The position numbers and the translations under genes are program-made. 64,000 nt of DNA from an uncultured Winogradskyella sp. (GTDB lineage Bacteria > Bacteroidota > Bacteroidia > Flavobacteriales > Flavobacteriaceae). The notes under the pieces are model-generated. The model was not told the DNA's origin, did not search any database, and worked only from the letters and a program-made list of their open reading frames with translations. Positions 25,984-34,441 of the stretch are shown here, piece by piece; the first letter of the stretch is position 1, and each line of letters begins with the position of its first letter. The stretch spans positions 186,001-250,000 of the forward strand of contig NZ_CANLYI010000007.1 of the NCBI RefSeq assembly GCF_947495255.1, in the 5' to 3' direction.

Positions 25984-26655
25984 TTAAACGTGTTCAAAGA
26001 ATTTTACTGCGTATTGGCAGTATTCTATAATTTTTTCTTTGTCCGTATCAAATTCCTTTCTGTTTCCTAAATAGTTTCGACTAGATTCCGTTATTTCTTT
26101 ACCATCTTGGAGTTCTTCGAAAGATATACATTTTATATGCTTTTTTGACATTAAAACAATTAATGCATTTTGATAAGGATAATCGCCATTTTTATCAATA
26201 TCACTTAATTTAAAACAGCCACTTGCTCTAAATTTAACTTCAATAAAATGTGCTTGGTTATCTTTAAAAACAACCAAATCTGGCATTCTTCTGATGTTCA
26301 TTGCAACTTCATCTTTCACACCTCTTAATAGATCTTTAATACCTGGAATGGTATTTTCCATACCATATTGAAATACCTGAAAACCTAAGTCTACAAATAA
26401 TCGCTCTATTAAAGTTTCAGCAATTCTACCTTTTGTAAGATTATAATTGAAATTATTTGAGACAACCTCTTTAGTTTTTTCGGCTGCAATATCTTTTGTT
26501 TTATCAACCTTCGATGTACTCGTTTTAGTTTTGGTTTTAGCTTTTGGTTTTTCTGCAACAGCAACTTCTTTACCGTTATTTTCTTTTTTGTAACATTTAA
26601 AACAGAGACCACCATTAAATTTGGTGTAATCGCCGCAATTAATACATTCTGCCAT
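25984..26655 (-). CDS. Orphan PD-(D/E)XK nuclease-like protein with N-terminal zinc ribbon
   Basis: 223 residues. The N-terminus is a Cys4 ribbon (Cys4, Cys7, Cys18, Cys21 in ECINCGDY...GLCFKCYKK), followed by a Lys/Thr-rich linker (about 30-65). Residues 73-150 are a restriction-endonuclease fold: TKGRIAETLIE (Glu80), MPDLVVF (Pro125-Asp126) and FIEVKFRAS (Glu139, Lys141). All catalytic positions are present, so an active DNase is plausible. It has its own terminator and lies just upstream of the hsd operon, so it may be a separate defence or recombination gene. The family is not named with confidence. Confidence 0.7.
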   Translation of the reverse strand: MAECINCGDYTKFNGGLCFKCYKKENNGKEVAVAEKPKAKTKTKTSTSKVDKTKDIAAEKTKEVVSNNFNYNLTKGRIAETLIERLFVDLGFQVFQYGMENTIPGIKDLLRGVKDEVAMNIRRMPDLVVFKDNQAHFIEVKFRASGCFKLSDIDKNGDYPYQNALIVLMSKKHIKCISFEELQDGKEITESSRNYLGNRKEFDTDKEKIIEYCQYAVKFFEHV

Positions 26656-26773
26656 TTTGTAGGTTTTTTTAGTTAAGATTTGTTTAATTATTAGCTAATA
26701 ACACCCTTGTAGTTTTGTGTAAACAACAAAACAATTGGGATAATTAAGAATAAAACTAAGGGAGCTTAAAGAT

Positions 26774-26831
26774 AAAAAAAGCCCTTGCATAAACAAGGGC
26801 TTTTTAAATTAAAATAAGATATGTCTTACAC
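26774..26831. repeat. 58-bp direct repeat, copy B (contains terminator)
   Basis: This copy matches 29626-29683 at 51 of 58 positions without gaps. It contains the hairpin AAAAAGCCCTTG/CAAGGGCTTTTT, which terminates the three-gene cassette, and on the minus strand GTG-TAA, the last codons of the FAH-family gene in copy A. Confidence 0.85.
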
Positions 26832-26868
26832 GAGTTTAATTCTTGAGTCAAGTAAATATCTAAAGAAA

Positions 26869-27060
26869 TTAATAGCATGTCCAAACTAATCTTCTCCTCA
26901 CTGGATCCCAAACCCATTCACAATGTATAGGATTTGGTTTGGATTTTTGTATTTCTTTCCTTTCTTTAAAAATAATTTCTGTAGCTTCCATATTCGTTTC
27001 TCCAATTGATTCTAAAAAAGCTTGAATTGCCTGATTGATTTGTTCTGTTTCTTGTTCCAT
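26869..27060 (-). CDS. 63-residue peptide with Trp/Cys-rich tail
   Basis: Small protein of unknown function. The N-terminal two thirds is acidic and helical (MEQETEQINQAIQAFLESIG) with no signal peptide. The C-terminus has a compact aromatic-basic tail (HCEWVWDPVRRRLVWTCY) with two cysteines and three tryptophans. It begins 3 bases after the lipoprotein gene's stop, so the three genes are likely one transcript. A leader-plus-core layout could suggest a modified peptide, but no modifying enzyme is nearby. A small regulatory or toxin-like protein is equally possible. Confidence 0.55.
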   Translation of the reverse strand: MEQETEQINQAIQAFLESIGETNMEATEIIFKERKEIQKSKPNPIHCEWVWDPVRRRLVWTCY

Positions 27061-27063
27061 AAT

Positions 27064-27783
27064 TTAATCTGTTGCAGTTATATATAATTGTAATTGATTT
27101 ACAATATCTGTTTCTAGACCATTCTCATCTATTACAATAGCTTCTATTGTTATAAATTGATTAGGTGAAATGTTACCTGGACTATATACAACCGATATTA
27201 ATCCATTATTTGTAATTAGCGCAGAAGCTCTATAGACACCATTAACAGGAGTGCCATCCTCGAAAGTATCTTTAATAACAACTTGATATCCATCAGAAAC
27301 TTTTCTTCCTATTTCACTAGACAAAGAACCAGTTAAAGTAACCTCGCTTTCATAACTATTACCTACACTAAAAGCCGATGCCTCAATATTGATATTACTA
27401 GGAATGGATTTTTGGGAAGTAACAATATAACGTGTTTTATATTCATTTATATTAAATTCTACTTCCATTGGGCTAGCTCTAGTTGTACTTCTAACTTGAA
27501 CTATAACCTCAATTTCGTCTTCTACGTTACGAATAGGCTCTATAACTAATTCGTTTTCATCGTTATCTATAAATATTCCATTAGTCACTTCAGCCTTTGC
27601 TTTTATTAAACTAATAGTAGCTTCATTGTTAAATTTCAAAACATATGTAATTGTATCTTGAGCATTTGCTATTATGAAATCTCTACTCTCTCTAATTTCA
27701 ACTAAATCGTTAAAACTTACTTCATTTTTTGTACAGGCATTTGTGCACAATATTGCTACAATAATTATACTTAATTTTTTCAT
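27064..27783 (-). CDS. Putative lipoprotein with Ig-like repeats
   Basis: 239 residues with a lipoprotein signal (IIIVAILCTNACTKNE, lipobox cysteine at residue 17). The mature part is beta-rich in two Ig-like modules (about 40-130 and 135-239), with no visible catalytic residues. It probably sits on the outer membrane or cell surface. Its start is 2 bases after the stop of the outer-membrane protein gene. The function is unknown. Confidence 0.65.
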   Translation of the reverse strand: MKKLSIIIVAILCTNACTKNEVSFNDLVEIRESRDFIIANAQDTITYVLKFNNEATISLIKAKAEVTNGIFIDNDENELVIEPIRNVEDEIEVIVQVRSTTRASPMEVEFNINEYKTRYIVTSQKSIPSNINIEASAFSVGNSYESEVTLTGSLSSEIGRKVSDGYQVVIKDTFEDGTPVNGVYRASALITNNGLISVVYSPGNISPNQFITIEAIVIDENGLETDIVNQLQLYITATD

Positions 27784-27785
27784 AA

Positions 27786-29312
27786 CTAAAATCCTATTTT
27801 TTTAATGAAACTTCCCGCATTACTATCACCAAAAATTCCTAAGTCAAAAGAAATAGAAGCATATGGTGCTAAAGTTAATTTTGTACTGTTTAGAATGGGA
27901 TTGGGATTTTTCTTTCGAAGAAATAAAGATCCCACACCTAAGCGAATTTGCCTATCAACTCTAAAGTTTAATCCTAAAGTTGGGCTGATTTTGTTATATA
28001 AATCTTCAAAATCGTCAGTATCTATCTCGCCAACTGTAATCCCTAATGCCAATGAAAACCTGTGTCTAAATTTTTTATCAATAATTTGGTTTAATTTCTG
28101 TTTTCGATTTATTCCTGAAAAATGAAAATTGAGTCCTATATATGGTCTAGCAATAAATTTAATATCTCCCTCATTAGTATTTGCAAAAGCATTCATTAGT
28201 CCTAAATCTATAATAATAGAACTTGCATTAGCTGTTTTTAAATTATCATGCTCAGTACCAGCACTAATAACAACCAATTCTGGTAAACTATCGTTTAACC
28301 CCTTAATAAGATTCATATTATATGTCTTTAAGGCAACTATATTATTACTTAACACCTTTTTTGCCTCCATTAGAAAATGAGTTCTAAATTTATCTAAGTC
28401 ACTATGATTTTGAGAAGTTCGAAGTATTGCTATTTCATTAAATAAATCCTCAATATCCTTAATGCTCTGTTTAATATTCAATATTTGTTTAGAATAATCA
28501 AAAGCTTTGGTATCATATGTTTTACCACTAGAAAATGCTGCTATTTCGTCATCTTCATTGTTTAAAAATTTATCTAATACTTTAGAATACAATTTAAAAT
28601 TGAGTTTGTTTTTAATCATCTTATTTCCAATATTTCTGATAATATTATTTGTAACCAGAGTGGAATCTCTATTGAAAATTTGAGCTTTTGGAACCGAATT
28701 ATTATCTACAAAACCTAGTACATTACTAATTCTCTCTAAAAACTTAGAGTAATCAGATGGAAAGGAAACAATTTCATGTTTTCTTTGAGCAACATTTCCA
28801 CGAAGCTTCAATATTTTATTGATGTAAAAAGTTTTTAAGACATCTTTATTTTTTGAATCAATACTATATAGATTTAAAAATTCATTGTAAACCAAATTGT
28901 TTTCTCTAGAATTTTTTACAAATAAAATAATTTCATAGAGTCTTCCTGGACCTAGAGGATTAACCGCTGTTGTACTCGAGTTTTTTAATGATGGAGAAGG
29001 ATAAAAACTCAACTCTTTAGTTTTAGCTGTTTTTGCACCTAAAGTATCCTTTATAGTGTATTTAATAAACCTCTTCCCTTTTTTATATCCAACCTCATAA
29101 ATTTGTCCGGTTATAATCTTATCAACTGAAAGATTCTTAACAATAAAATTTAATTGTAAATCGAAAGGAAGGTTTCCATCAATCTTCTTAGTGCTATAGT
29201 CGTATATAATTTCTTCAGTTTGATTAGGCTTTACTATATCTTGAGAGTAAATTCGGTTCAAAAATAATAGTGTTATCGCAAGTAATAAATAATACTTAAT
29301 TATACTCTTCAT
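27786..29312 (-). CDS. Outer-membrane beta-barrel-like protein with large N-terminal domain
   Basis: 508 residues with a signal peptide (LLLAITLLFLNRIYSQ, cleavage after about residue 23). Residues about 25-340 are soluble and partly helical. Residues about 365-508 contain alternating amphipathic strands (FIARPYIGLNFHFSG, RFSLALGITVGEID, LGVGSLFLRK, LAPYASISFDLGIF), as in a small eight-to-ten-strand barrel. It is the first gene of the cassette with the lipoprotein and the 63-residue peptide. The family is not recognised; a surface anchor or channel is an inference. Confidence 0.65.
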   Translation of the reverse strand: MKSIIKYYLLLAITLLFLNRIYSQDIVKPNQTEEIIYDYSTKKIDGNLPFDLQLNFIVKNLSVDKIITGQIYEVGYKKGKRFIKYTIKDTLGAKTAKTKELSFYPSPSLKNSSTTAVNPLGPGRLYEIILFVKNSRENNLVYNEFLNLYSIDSKNKDVLKTFYINKILKLRGNVAQRKHEIVSFPSDYSKFLERISNVLGFVDNNSVPKAQIFNRDSTLVTNNIIRNIGNKMIKNKLNFKLYSKVLDKFLNNEDDEIAAFSSGKTYDTKAFDYSKQILNIKQSIKDIEDLFNEIAILRTSQNHSDLDKFRTHFLMEAKKVLSNNIVALKTYNMNLIKGLNDSLPELVVISAGTEHDNLKTANASSIIIDLGLMNAFANTNEGDIKFIARPYIGLNFHFSGINRKQKLNQIIDKKFRHRFSLALGITVGEIDTDDFEDLYNKISPTLGLNFRVDRQIRLGVGSLFLRKKNPNPILNSTKLTLAPYASISFDLGIFGDSNAGSFIKKIGF

Positions 29313-29677
29313 AATTAGGTTGGTTTATTTGTTAATAATTTAAATTAAGAACAAGCTCAAATGAAAATTCGCCCCGTAATTGGGTAAATTTCACAATTGT
29401 GTATTAACAACGAATTATGTTAGTTCTGTACTGTTAAGGATTTAGTACAAAGAGGATTACGAAAAAATTACAAAATATTATGAAACATTAATTATAAATT
29501 AGACGAAACCACCATTTTACACTACAAAGTGCTTGTTTTAAGTTATTTAAAGCATTAACACTTCATAAAGAATTATTAGATTAAAAGAATTGGCCTGAAT
29601 AAAATCTTAGGTGCGTTAATAACAAAAAAAAAGCCCTTGCATAAACAAGAGCTCTTTAATTATAAATAAGATTGGTC
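29313..29677. other. 365-base intergenic region without a gene
   Basis: It holds the presumed promoter region of the cassette gene ending at 29312 and, at 29626-29656, the FAH terminator. No coding frame and no strong TAnnTTTG box were identified. Confidence 0.5.
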
Positions 29678-29683
29678 TTACAC
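29626..29683. repeat. 58-bp direct repeat, copy A (FAH gene end and terminator)
   Basis: Same orientation as copy B at 26774-26831. It contains the terminator hairpin of the FAH-family gene and that gene's final GTG-TAA codons. Seven of the 58 positions differ between copies. Confidence 0.85.
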
Positions 29684-30292
29684 CAATTTAAAATCTAATA
29701 ACAACTCGCCTTCAATAGACGCTTGTAAATGATCACCTTTTACATTTAAACCTTTACCAGTTGCAGGTGTCCCTGTAAAAATAAGGTCGCCTTCCTCTAA
29801 TGTCATAAATGACGATACGTAAGCAATGATTTCAGCAAAACTATAGATCATAAGACTAGTATGACCGACTTGTTTTTGTTCACCATTAATTTTTAAATCG
29901 AAATTAATTGCTGCTAAATCTTGAAAGTCTGAAACCGGTTTAAAGTTAGACATTGGTGACGCACCATCAAACCCTTTAGCTAAAGCCCAAGGTCCTTTAT
30001 TTTCTCTGCTTGCTGCTAATACATCTGTTGCTGTATAATCAATACCCACGGCAATTGCTGAGATATACGAGTTGGCATCTTCTAGTGTTATATCTTTACC
30101 TTGTTTTCCGATTTTAGCAACTAACTCCACTTCGTAAGCTAGTTGATCGGTTACGTTAGGAAATACCACATCTTTATTATCGGTTACTAAACTAGACTCT
30201 GGCTTAGTAAATATTGTTTGACTTCCGGTTTTTGCTGCACTAAGTTCTGATATATCGTTAATGTAGTTTTTACCAATTCCTATAATTTTCAT
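29678..30292 (-). CDS. Fumarylacetoacetate hydrolase (FAH) family protein
   Basis: 204 residues; metal-dependent C-C hydrolase/decarboxylase acting on acylpyruvate-type 2-oxo acids. The motifs YEVELVAKIGKQGKDI, AVGIDYTATDV and IFTGTPATGKG, with the acidic residues that bind the divalent metal, fit YcgM/FAHD1-type members, which are about 200-220 residues. It is monocistronic, with a terminator at 29626-29656. The exact substrate cannot be told from sequence. The 3' end is duplicated at 26.8 kb, which suggests insertion at this gene's end. Confidence 0.9.
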   Translation of the reverse strand: MKIIGIGKNYINDISELSAAKTGSQTIFTKPESSLVTDNKDVVFPNVTDQLAYEVELVAKIGKQGKDITLEDANSYISAIAVGIDYTATDVLAASRENKGPWALAKGFDGASPMSNFKPVSDFQDLAAINFDLKINGEQKQVGHTSLMIYSFAEIIAYVSSFMTLEEGDLIFTGTPATGKGLNVKGDHLQASIEGELLLDFKLV

Positions 30293-30416
30293 CTGTTATA
30301 ATTGTTTAGTTTTAAAGACCGTAAAGATAACGAATGCAGATGAGACGGAAAACCACAATCTCATTATTTTAGAGGATAAAAAACACGCTTACAGCAAAAT
30401 AATTAAAATATATAAA

Positions 30417-30424
30417 TAGCTTTG
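30417..30424 (+). promoter_or_regulatory. Candidate -7 box (TAGCTTTG) for pldA
   Basis: TAGCTTTG fits TAnnTTTG and lies 26 bases before the ATG at 30450. Confidence 0.5.
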
Positions 30425-30449
30425 TGCGTTCAATAAAAAAACACAAAAC

Positions 30450-31337
30450 ATGATAAAAACGATACTAAGCGCAATCATTCTATTGTTATTATGTTTTAAA
30501 CTAAATGCACAAGAACTTATTAAGAAACACGCCCCCTTAAAATCCATAACCACGGTTTGGGATTTAGATAAGGCCAACAAACAGGGGACGTTTAAAATTA
30601 CAGCCTATAAACCTATATATTTTGCGGCTTCAAGATGGTCTGATAGTCCTAACCGACTTCCGTACAGTGAAAATGCTGATTATACCGTAACAGATGAAAT
30701 TGACTACAACAGTTTTGAGATGAAATTTCAGCTAAGCTTTAAAACCAAACTTGCGGAATCTATTTTATTTGGCGAAGGTGATTTATGGGTTGGTTACACC
30801 CAAATAGCACACTGGCAGATTTATAATACGGATATTTCGCGTGCGTTTAGAGAGCTTAACTATGAACCCGAATTAATATTAACCTATCCCTTAAACCTCA
30901 GCTTTGCAGGGTTTACGATTAAAATGGCTAGTGTGAGTTTTAATCACCAGTCTAACGGTAGAGATTTACCACGATCGCGCAGTTGGAACCGTGTGATGTT
31001 TAATATTGCTATGGAACGAAAAAACCTCACCGTATTTGTAAAACCATGGATTAGGCTACCAGACGCTGAAGACGAAAACCCATTAATAACAAGTTATGTA
31101 GGTAATGGTAGTGTTACGGCTATTTATAAATTGAGAAAGCATACGTTTTATGCTATTGCTACCAATTCTTTTTCGTTTAAAGATAATCGCGGAAGCCTTC
31201 AATTTAACTACCTCTATCCCATTAACGATAATCTTAATTTACACGCCCAATTCTTTACAGGTTATGGCGAAACCTTAATTGATTATAACCATTACCAAAA
31301 CACTATTGGTTTAGGCGTTTCTTTTTCTACGTGGTAA
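30450..31337 (+). CDS. pldA: Outer-membrane phospholipase A (OmpLA)
   Basis: Signal peptide (residues 1-20, ending KLNAQ) and a 12-strand-type barrel, 295 residues. The catalytic signature NHQSNGRDLPRSRSWNR has His166, Ser168 and Asn180. The H-x-S and S-x11-N spacing is the same as in E. coli PldA (His142, Ser144, Asn156). It hydrolyses outer-membrane phospholipids when lipid asymmetry fails. It is monocistronic, with a -7 box upstream. Confidence 0.94.
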   Translation: MIKTILSAIILLLLCFKLNAQELIKKHAPLKSITTVWDLDKANKQGTFKITAYKPIYFAASRWSDSPNRLPYSENADYTVTDEIDYNSFEMKFQLSFKTKLAESILFGEGDLWVGYTQIAHWQIYNTDISRAFRELNYEPELILTYPLNLSFAGFTIKMASVSFNHQSNGRDLPRSRSWNRVMFNIAMERKNLTVFVKPWIRLPDAEDENPLITSYVGNGSVTAIYKLRKHTFYAIATNSFSFKDNRGSLQFNYLYPINDNLNLHAQFFTGYGETLIDYNHYQNTIGLGVSFSTW

Positions 31338-31416
31338 GCGTTAAAACTTCACAATACTTTAACAGTTTTATAAGTATATAGGCTAGTCCGACTGTTTTTT
31401 GTGTTGAAAAATAGAG

Positions 31417-31424
31417 TACTTTTG
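31417..31424 (+). promoter_or_regulatory. Candidate -7 box (TACTTTTG) for the AsmA-like gene
   Basis: TACTTTTG matches TAnnTTTG and lies 32 bases before the ATG at 31457. Confidence 0.55.
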
Positions 31425-31456
31425 ACCGTTAACGCTGAAAAGTGACCCTAGCTTTT

Positions 31457-34336
31457 ATGGAAAAAGACTCTAAAAAGAAAACTCTAATAGGCAAAATCTT
31501 GAAGTGGATTTTAGCAATTCTCGTATTTTTATTGGCAAGTATGTTTGCTATACCTTCGTTATTTAACGATTTTATTTCGAATGAAATAAAGAAAGGTATT
31601 AATGCTAATTTAGATACAGAACTAGAATTTAAGGATTCTGAAATCTCATTCTTTAATCATTTTCCGTCCTTAACGTTTTCGTTTCAAGATGTTAATTTGG
31701 CAAGTTCCGAACCTTTTAAAAGTACCTCATTAATTAAAGCTGGAGAAATCGGTTTTGGTATTAATGTGTTTAAGCTCATTTTTTCGGACAAAGTAGAAAT
31801 CAAAGAAACCTACATCTCTGATTGTAACATTACGCTTATAAAAGATAAGTTTGGACGTTACAATTACGATGTTTACAAAAATGCAGACACCACAACCGTT
31901 GCCCAAGACACAAGTGCTTCTGGACTTCATTTAAAACTAAGACGTCTTAAAATTGAAAATGCTTCTGTACACTACCAAGATGATGATTTAGGTATTACCA
32001 TCGTTTCAGAAGGCTTAAATTATAATGGTAAAGGCGGATTAGATAATGGGAAATTAAAACTAGGTTCTAAATTAAATATTGATAATGTCGATGTGGTTTT
32101 TGACCATATTGATTACCTCAGCGGAAAGCAACTTAAAGCGCGATCATTCACCATATATGATACCGAAAACCTATCTATAGAACTCGATAAAAACACCATT
32201 TCGCTTAACGACCTTGATGTTAATTTTGAAGGTAAACTCGATGTATTTGATGATGGTGTGGCTTATGACATCCTCTTTAATACAGAAAACGGTACTATGG
32301 AAGCTTTAGTGAGTGCGTTACCACCAAAATATGCAGAATGGTCTAAAAGTGTGAGCCTTAATGGTGATTTGGATGCGCAATTGCACCTCGCAGGTTTTTC
32401 AGGCACTGTGCCAGAAGCATCACGTATTAATCAAACGGATTTAGATGTTGCTGTTAGTGATGGAACAATAAAACATAAAGATGCTGCACAAGCTATTGAA
32501 GCCCTTAATTTAAAATTTAAAGGACGTTTAAAAAACGACTGGATAGATTTGCAATTAGATGACCTTAACTTTTCACTAAATAACGAAAAAACAACAGGAC
32601 AACTGCATGCTGAAGGATTTATAGATTCGTTGTATGTAAAGTCGACTATTGTGTCTAAAATTAATCTCGATATTTTAAACGAAACCTTACAATTACCAGA
32701 CCTTAATTTTAATGGCGTATTGACCACAAATGTAAATGTAGATGGTATTTACCAACCACACGATTCAAAATTACCAAAGACCCAAGGCTTTTTTAAATTA
32801 ACCGACGGTAGTTTACAAACCTCCGGACATCCAGAACCCATAAAGAACATAACTTTAGACGCGGTTGCTGAAAACCCTGGTGACACCTATGAAACCTCTT
32901 CTTTAGTCATTAACGCTTTTAACTTTAGTTTTCTTGATAATCCATTTACGAGTTCTGGTTATTTTAAGAATTTCGACAATTTAGATTATAGTATTATTGG
33001 CAAAGGTGATATTGACTTTACAACACTAAACCAAGTGGTAGAATTGCCATTTTTAATTAAAAGCGGACAACTGCGTGCAGATGTTAATTTAAAAGGAAAT
33101 ATTAATCAACCACAAACCCAAAACACTAATAGTGGTACGTTAGCGCTTAATGGTATTGAAATTGAAACCAACCTATTACAACAGCCTGTATTTATTAAAC
33201 AAGGCACGTTTACTTTCTTAAATGATAAAATGGCATTTTCTAACTTAGCCGTAAGACACCAAACTTCTGCCGTTGAATTAGATGGCTATTTTCAGAATTA
33301 TCTTAATTATGCGCTATATGACACAGGCGTATTACGAGGTGATTTAAAACTGAAGTCTCCTAAAATTGATATTACCGAGTTTTTCCCAAAAGAAGATCAA
33401 TTAACGCAACAAACAGACAGTATTAACAATACATCAGAAATTGCTAATGTGGTTAGTGGTGTTATGCAAGTCCCAAAAGATTTAGATTTAGTGTTAAACA
33501 TTGCTATTGATTCTTTACTGTACAATAGTTTAACAATCTCTGCGCTTAAAGGTCACTTAGGTATAAAAAACCAAGGCTTATTCTTAAAAAATAGTACCTT
33601 AAACATGGTTGATGGCACCGCTAAATTAGACGGCTTTTACCAACCTAAAAGTATGACTTCTGCCCTATTCTCTATGGCTATTAACGCCCAGAAACTCAAT
33701 ATAGAAAAAGGGTACAACAGTATCGCTTTATTTAAAGAATTGGCACCAGCTGCTGCGCAAGCCTCTGGTATTGTATCTGTAGATTATAAATTATCTGGCA
33801 CGCTAGACGCTCATATGCTACCTATACTCCCAACCCTTGCTGGTAAAGGCACCTTAAAAGTGCATGATGTAAAATTTGACGGTTACAAACTTTTGGGTAA
33901 AGTCTCTGAAAAATCAGGCTTTGAAGCCTTAAATGACCCTAAGATTTCCGAGATTACGATTAACTCTACGGTCAGTAATAATGTATTAGAATTAGAACGC
34001 TTTAAGTTTAAAGTACGTCCGTTTAAACTACGTGTAGAAGGGCAAACCACCTTAGATGGCGAATTGAGTTTAAAAATGCGCATTGGGTTGCCGCCTTTAG
34101 GGCTTCTAGGTATTCCGGTTGTGATATCAGGTAACAGTGAAAACTTTGATGTAAAACTCGGAAAAAAATCCAAAGACCTAGAAACAGAAACGACCAATGA
34201 AGCGACTGCTACACAAGAAGAGCTAGAGCGTTTATCTCATCAGAAAGACGCTATTAGAACTGAGAAATCAACGCATGAGATTGATAAAATACAGAAAGAT
34301 ATTAAAAGTATAAAGTCAGATTCGTTAAAGAAATAA
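31457..34336 (+). CDS. AsmA-like envelope protein
   Basis: About 959 residues. It has a short basic N-terminus, one membrane helix (ILKWILAILVFLLASMFAIP) and a very long repetitive beta region with many short hydrophobic strands, as in AsmA/TamB-family bridge proteins that move phospholipid between membranes. The C-terminal AsmA region ends near residue 905 and a charged coiled coil (about 910-955) follows. I prefer ATG at 31457 over the GTG at 31442, because it gives a clean charged start before the helix and a better distance to the -7 box. Confidence 0.85.
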   Translation: MEKDSKKKTLIGKILKWILAILVFLLASMFAIPSLFNDFISNEIKKGINANLDTELEFKDSEISFFNHFPSLTFSFQDVNLASSEPFKSTSLIKAGEIGFGINVFKLIFSDKVEIKETYISDCNITLIKDKFGRYNYDVYKNADTTTVAQDTSASGLHLKLRRLKIENASVHYQDDDLGITIVSEGLNYNGKGGLDNGKLKLGSKLNIDNVDVVFDHIDYLSGKQLKARSFTIYDTENLSIELDKNTISLNDLDVNFEGKLDVFDDGVAYDILFNTENGTMEALVSALPPKYAEWSKSVSLNGDLDAQLHLAGFSGTVPEASRINQTDLDVAVSDGTIKHKDAAQAIEALNLKFKGRLKNDWIDLQLDDLNFSLNNEKTTGQLHAEGFIDSLYVKSTIVSKINLDILNETLQLPDLNFNGVLTTNVNVDGIYQPHDSKLPKTQGFFKLTDGSLQTSGHPEPIKNITLDAVAENPGDTYETSSLVINAFNFSFLDNPFTSSGYFKNFDNLDYSIIGKGDIDFTTLNQVVELPFLIKSGQLRADVNLKGNINQPQTQNTNSGTLALNGIEIETNLLQQPVFIKQGTFTFLNDKMAFSNLAVRHQTSAVELDGYFQNYLNYALYDTGVLRGDLKLKSPKIDITEFFPKEDQLTQQTDSINNTSEIANVVSGVMQVPKDLDLVLNIAIDSLLYNSLTISALKGHLGIKNQGLFLKNSTLNMVDGTAKLDGFYQPKSMTSALFSMAINAQKLNIEKGYNSIALFKELAPAAAQASGIVSVDYKLSGTLDAHMLPILPTLAGKGTLKVHDVKFDGYKLLGKVSEKSGFEALNDPKISEITINSTVSNNVLELERFKFKVRPFKLRVEGQTTLDGELSLKMRIGLPPLGLLGIPVVISGNSENFDVKLGKKSKDLETETTNEATATQEELERLSHQKDAIRTEKSTHEIDKIQKDIKSIKSDSLKK

Positions 34337-34441
34337 TCTGTTTATCTTTTTAAAACTTATTTTTAGTCCATAACATATTTATTTTATGCCGTTTACAAAT
34401 CATTCATTACCAACAACTTAGAGGTGAAGAAATTATATACA

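Noticed and set aside
26832-26885. Remnant coding tail ending LLDSRIKLV before direct-repeat copy B
   Set aside because: It resembles the FAH end (LLDFKLV) but is too short to call a pseudogene and partly overlaps the 63-residue gene; it is mentioned only as support for the repeat.
26869-27060. RiPP precursor peptide
   Set aside because: The leader/core-like look is suggestive, but no modification enzyme, protease or exporter lies nearby.
10683-29683. Complete prophage or integrative element
   Set aside because: No integrase, transposase, structural or replication genes were recognised within the region.
31442-31456. GTG start five codons upstream of the AsmA-like ATG
   Set aside because: It lies only 17 bases from the -7 box and adds non-conserved residues before the charged N-terminus.
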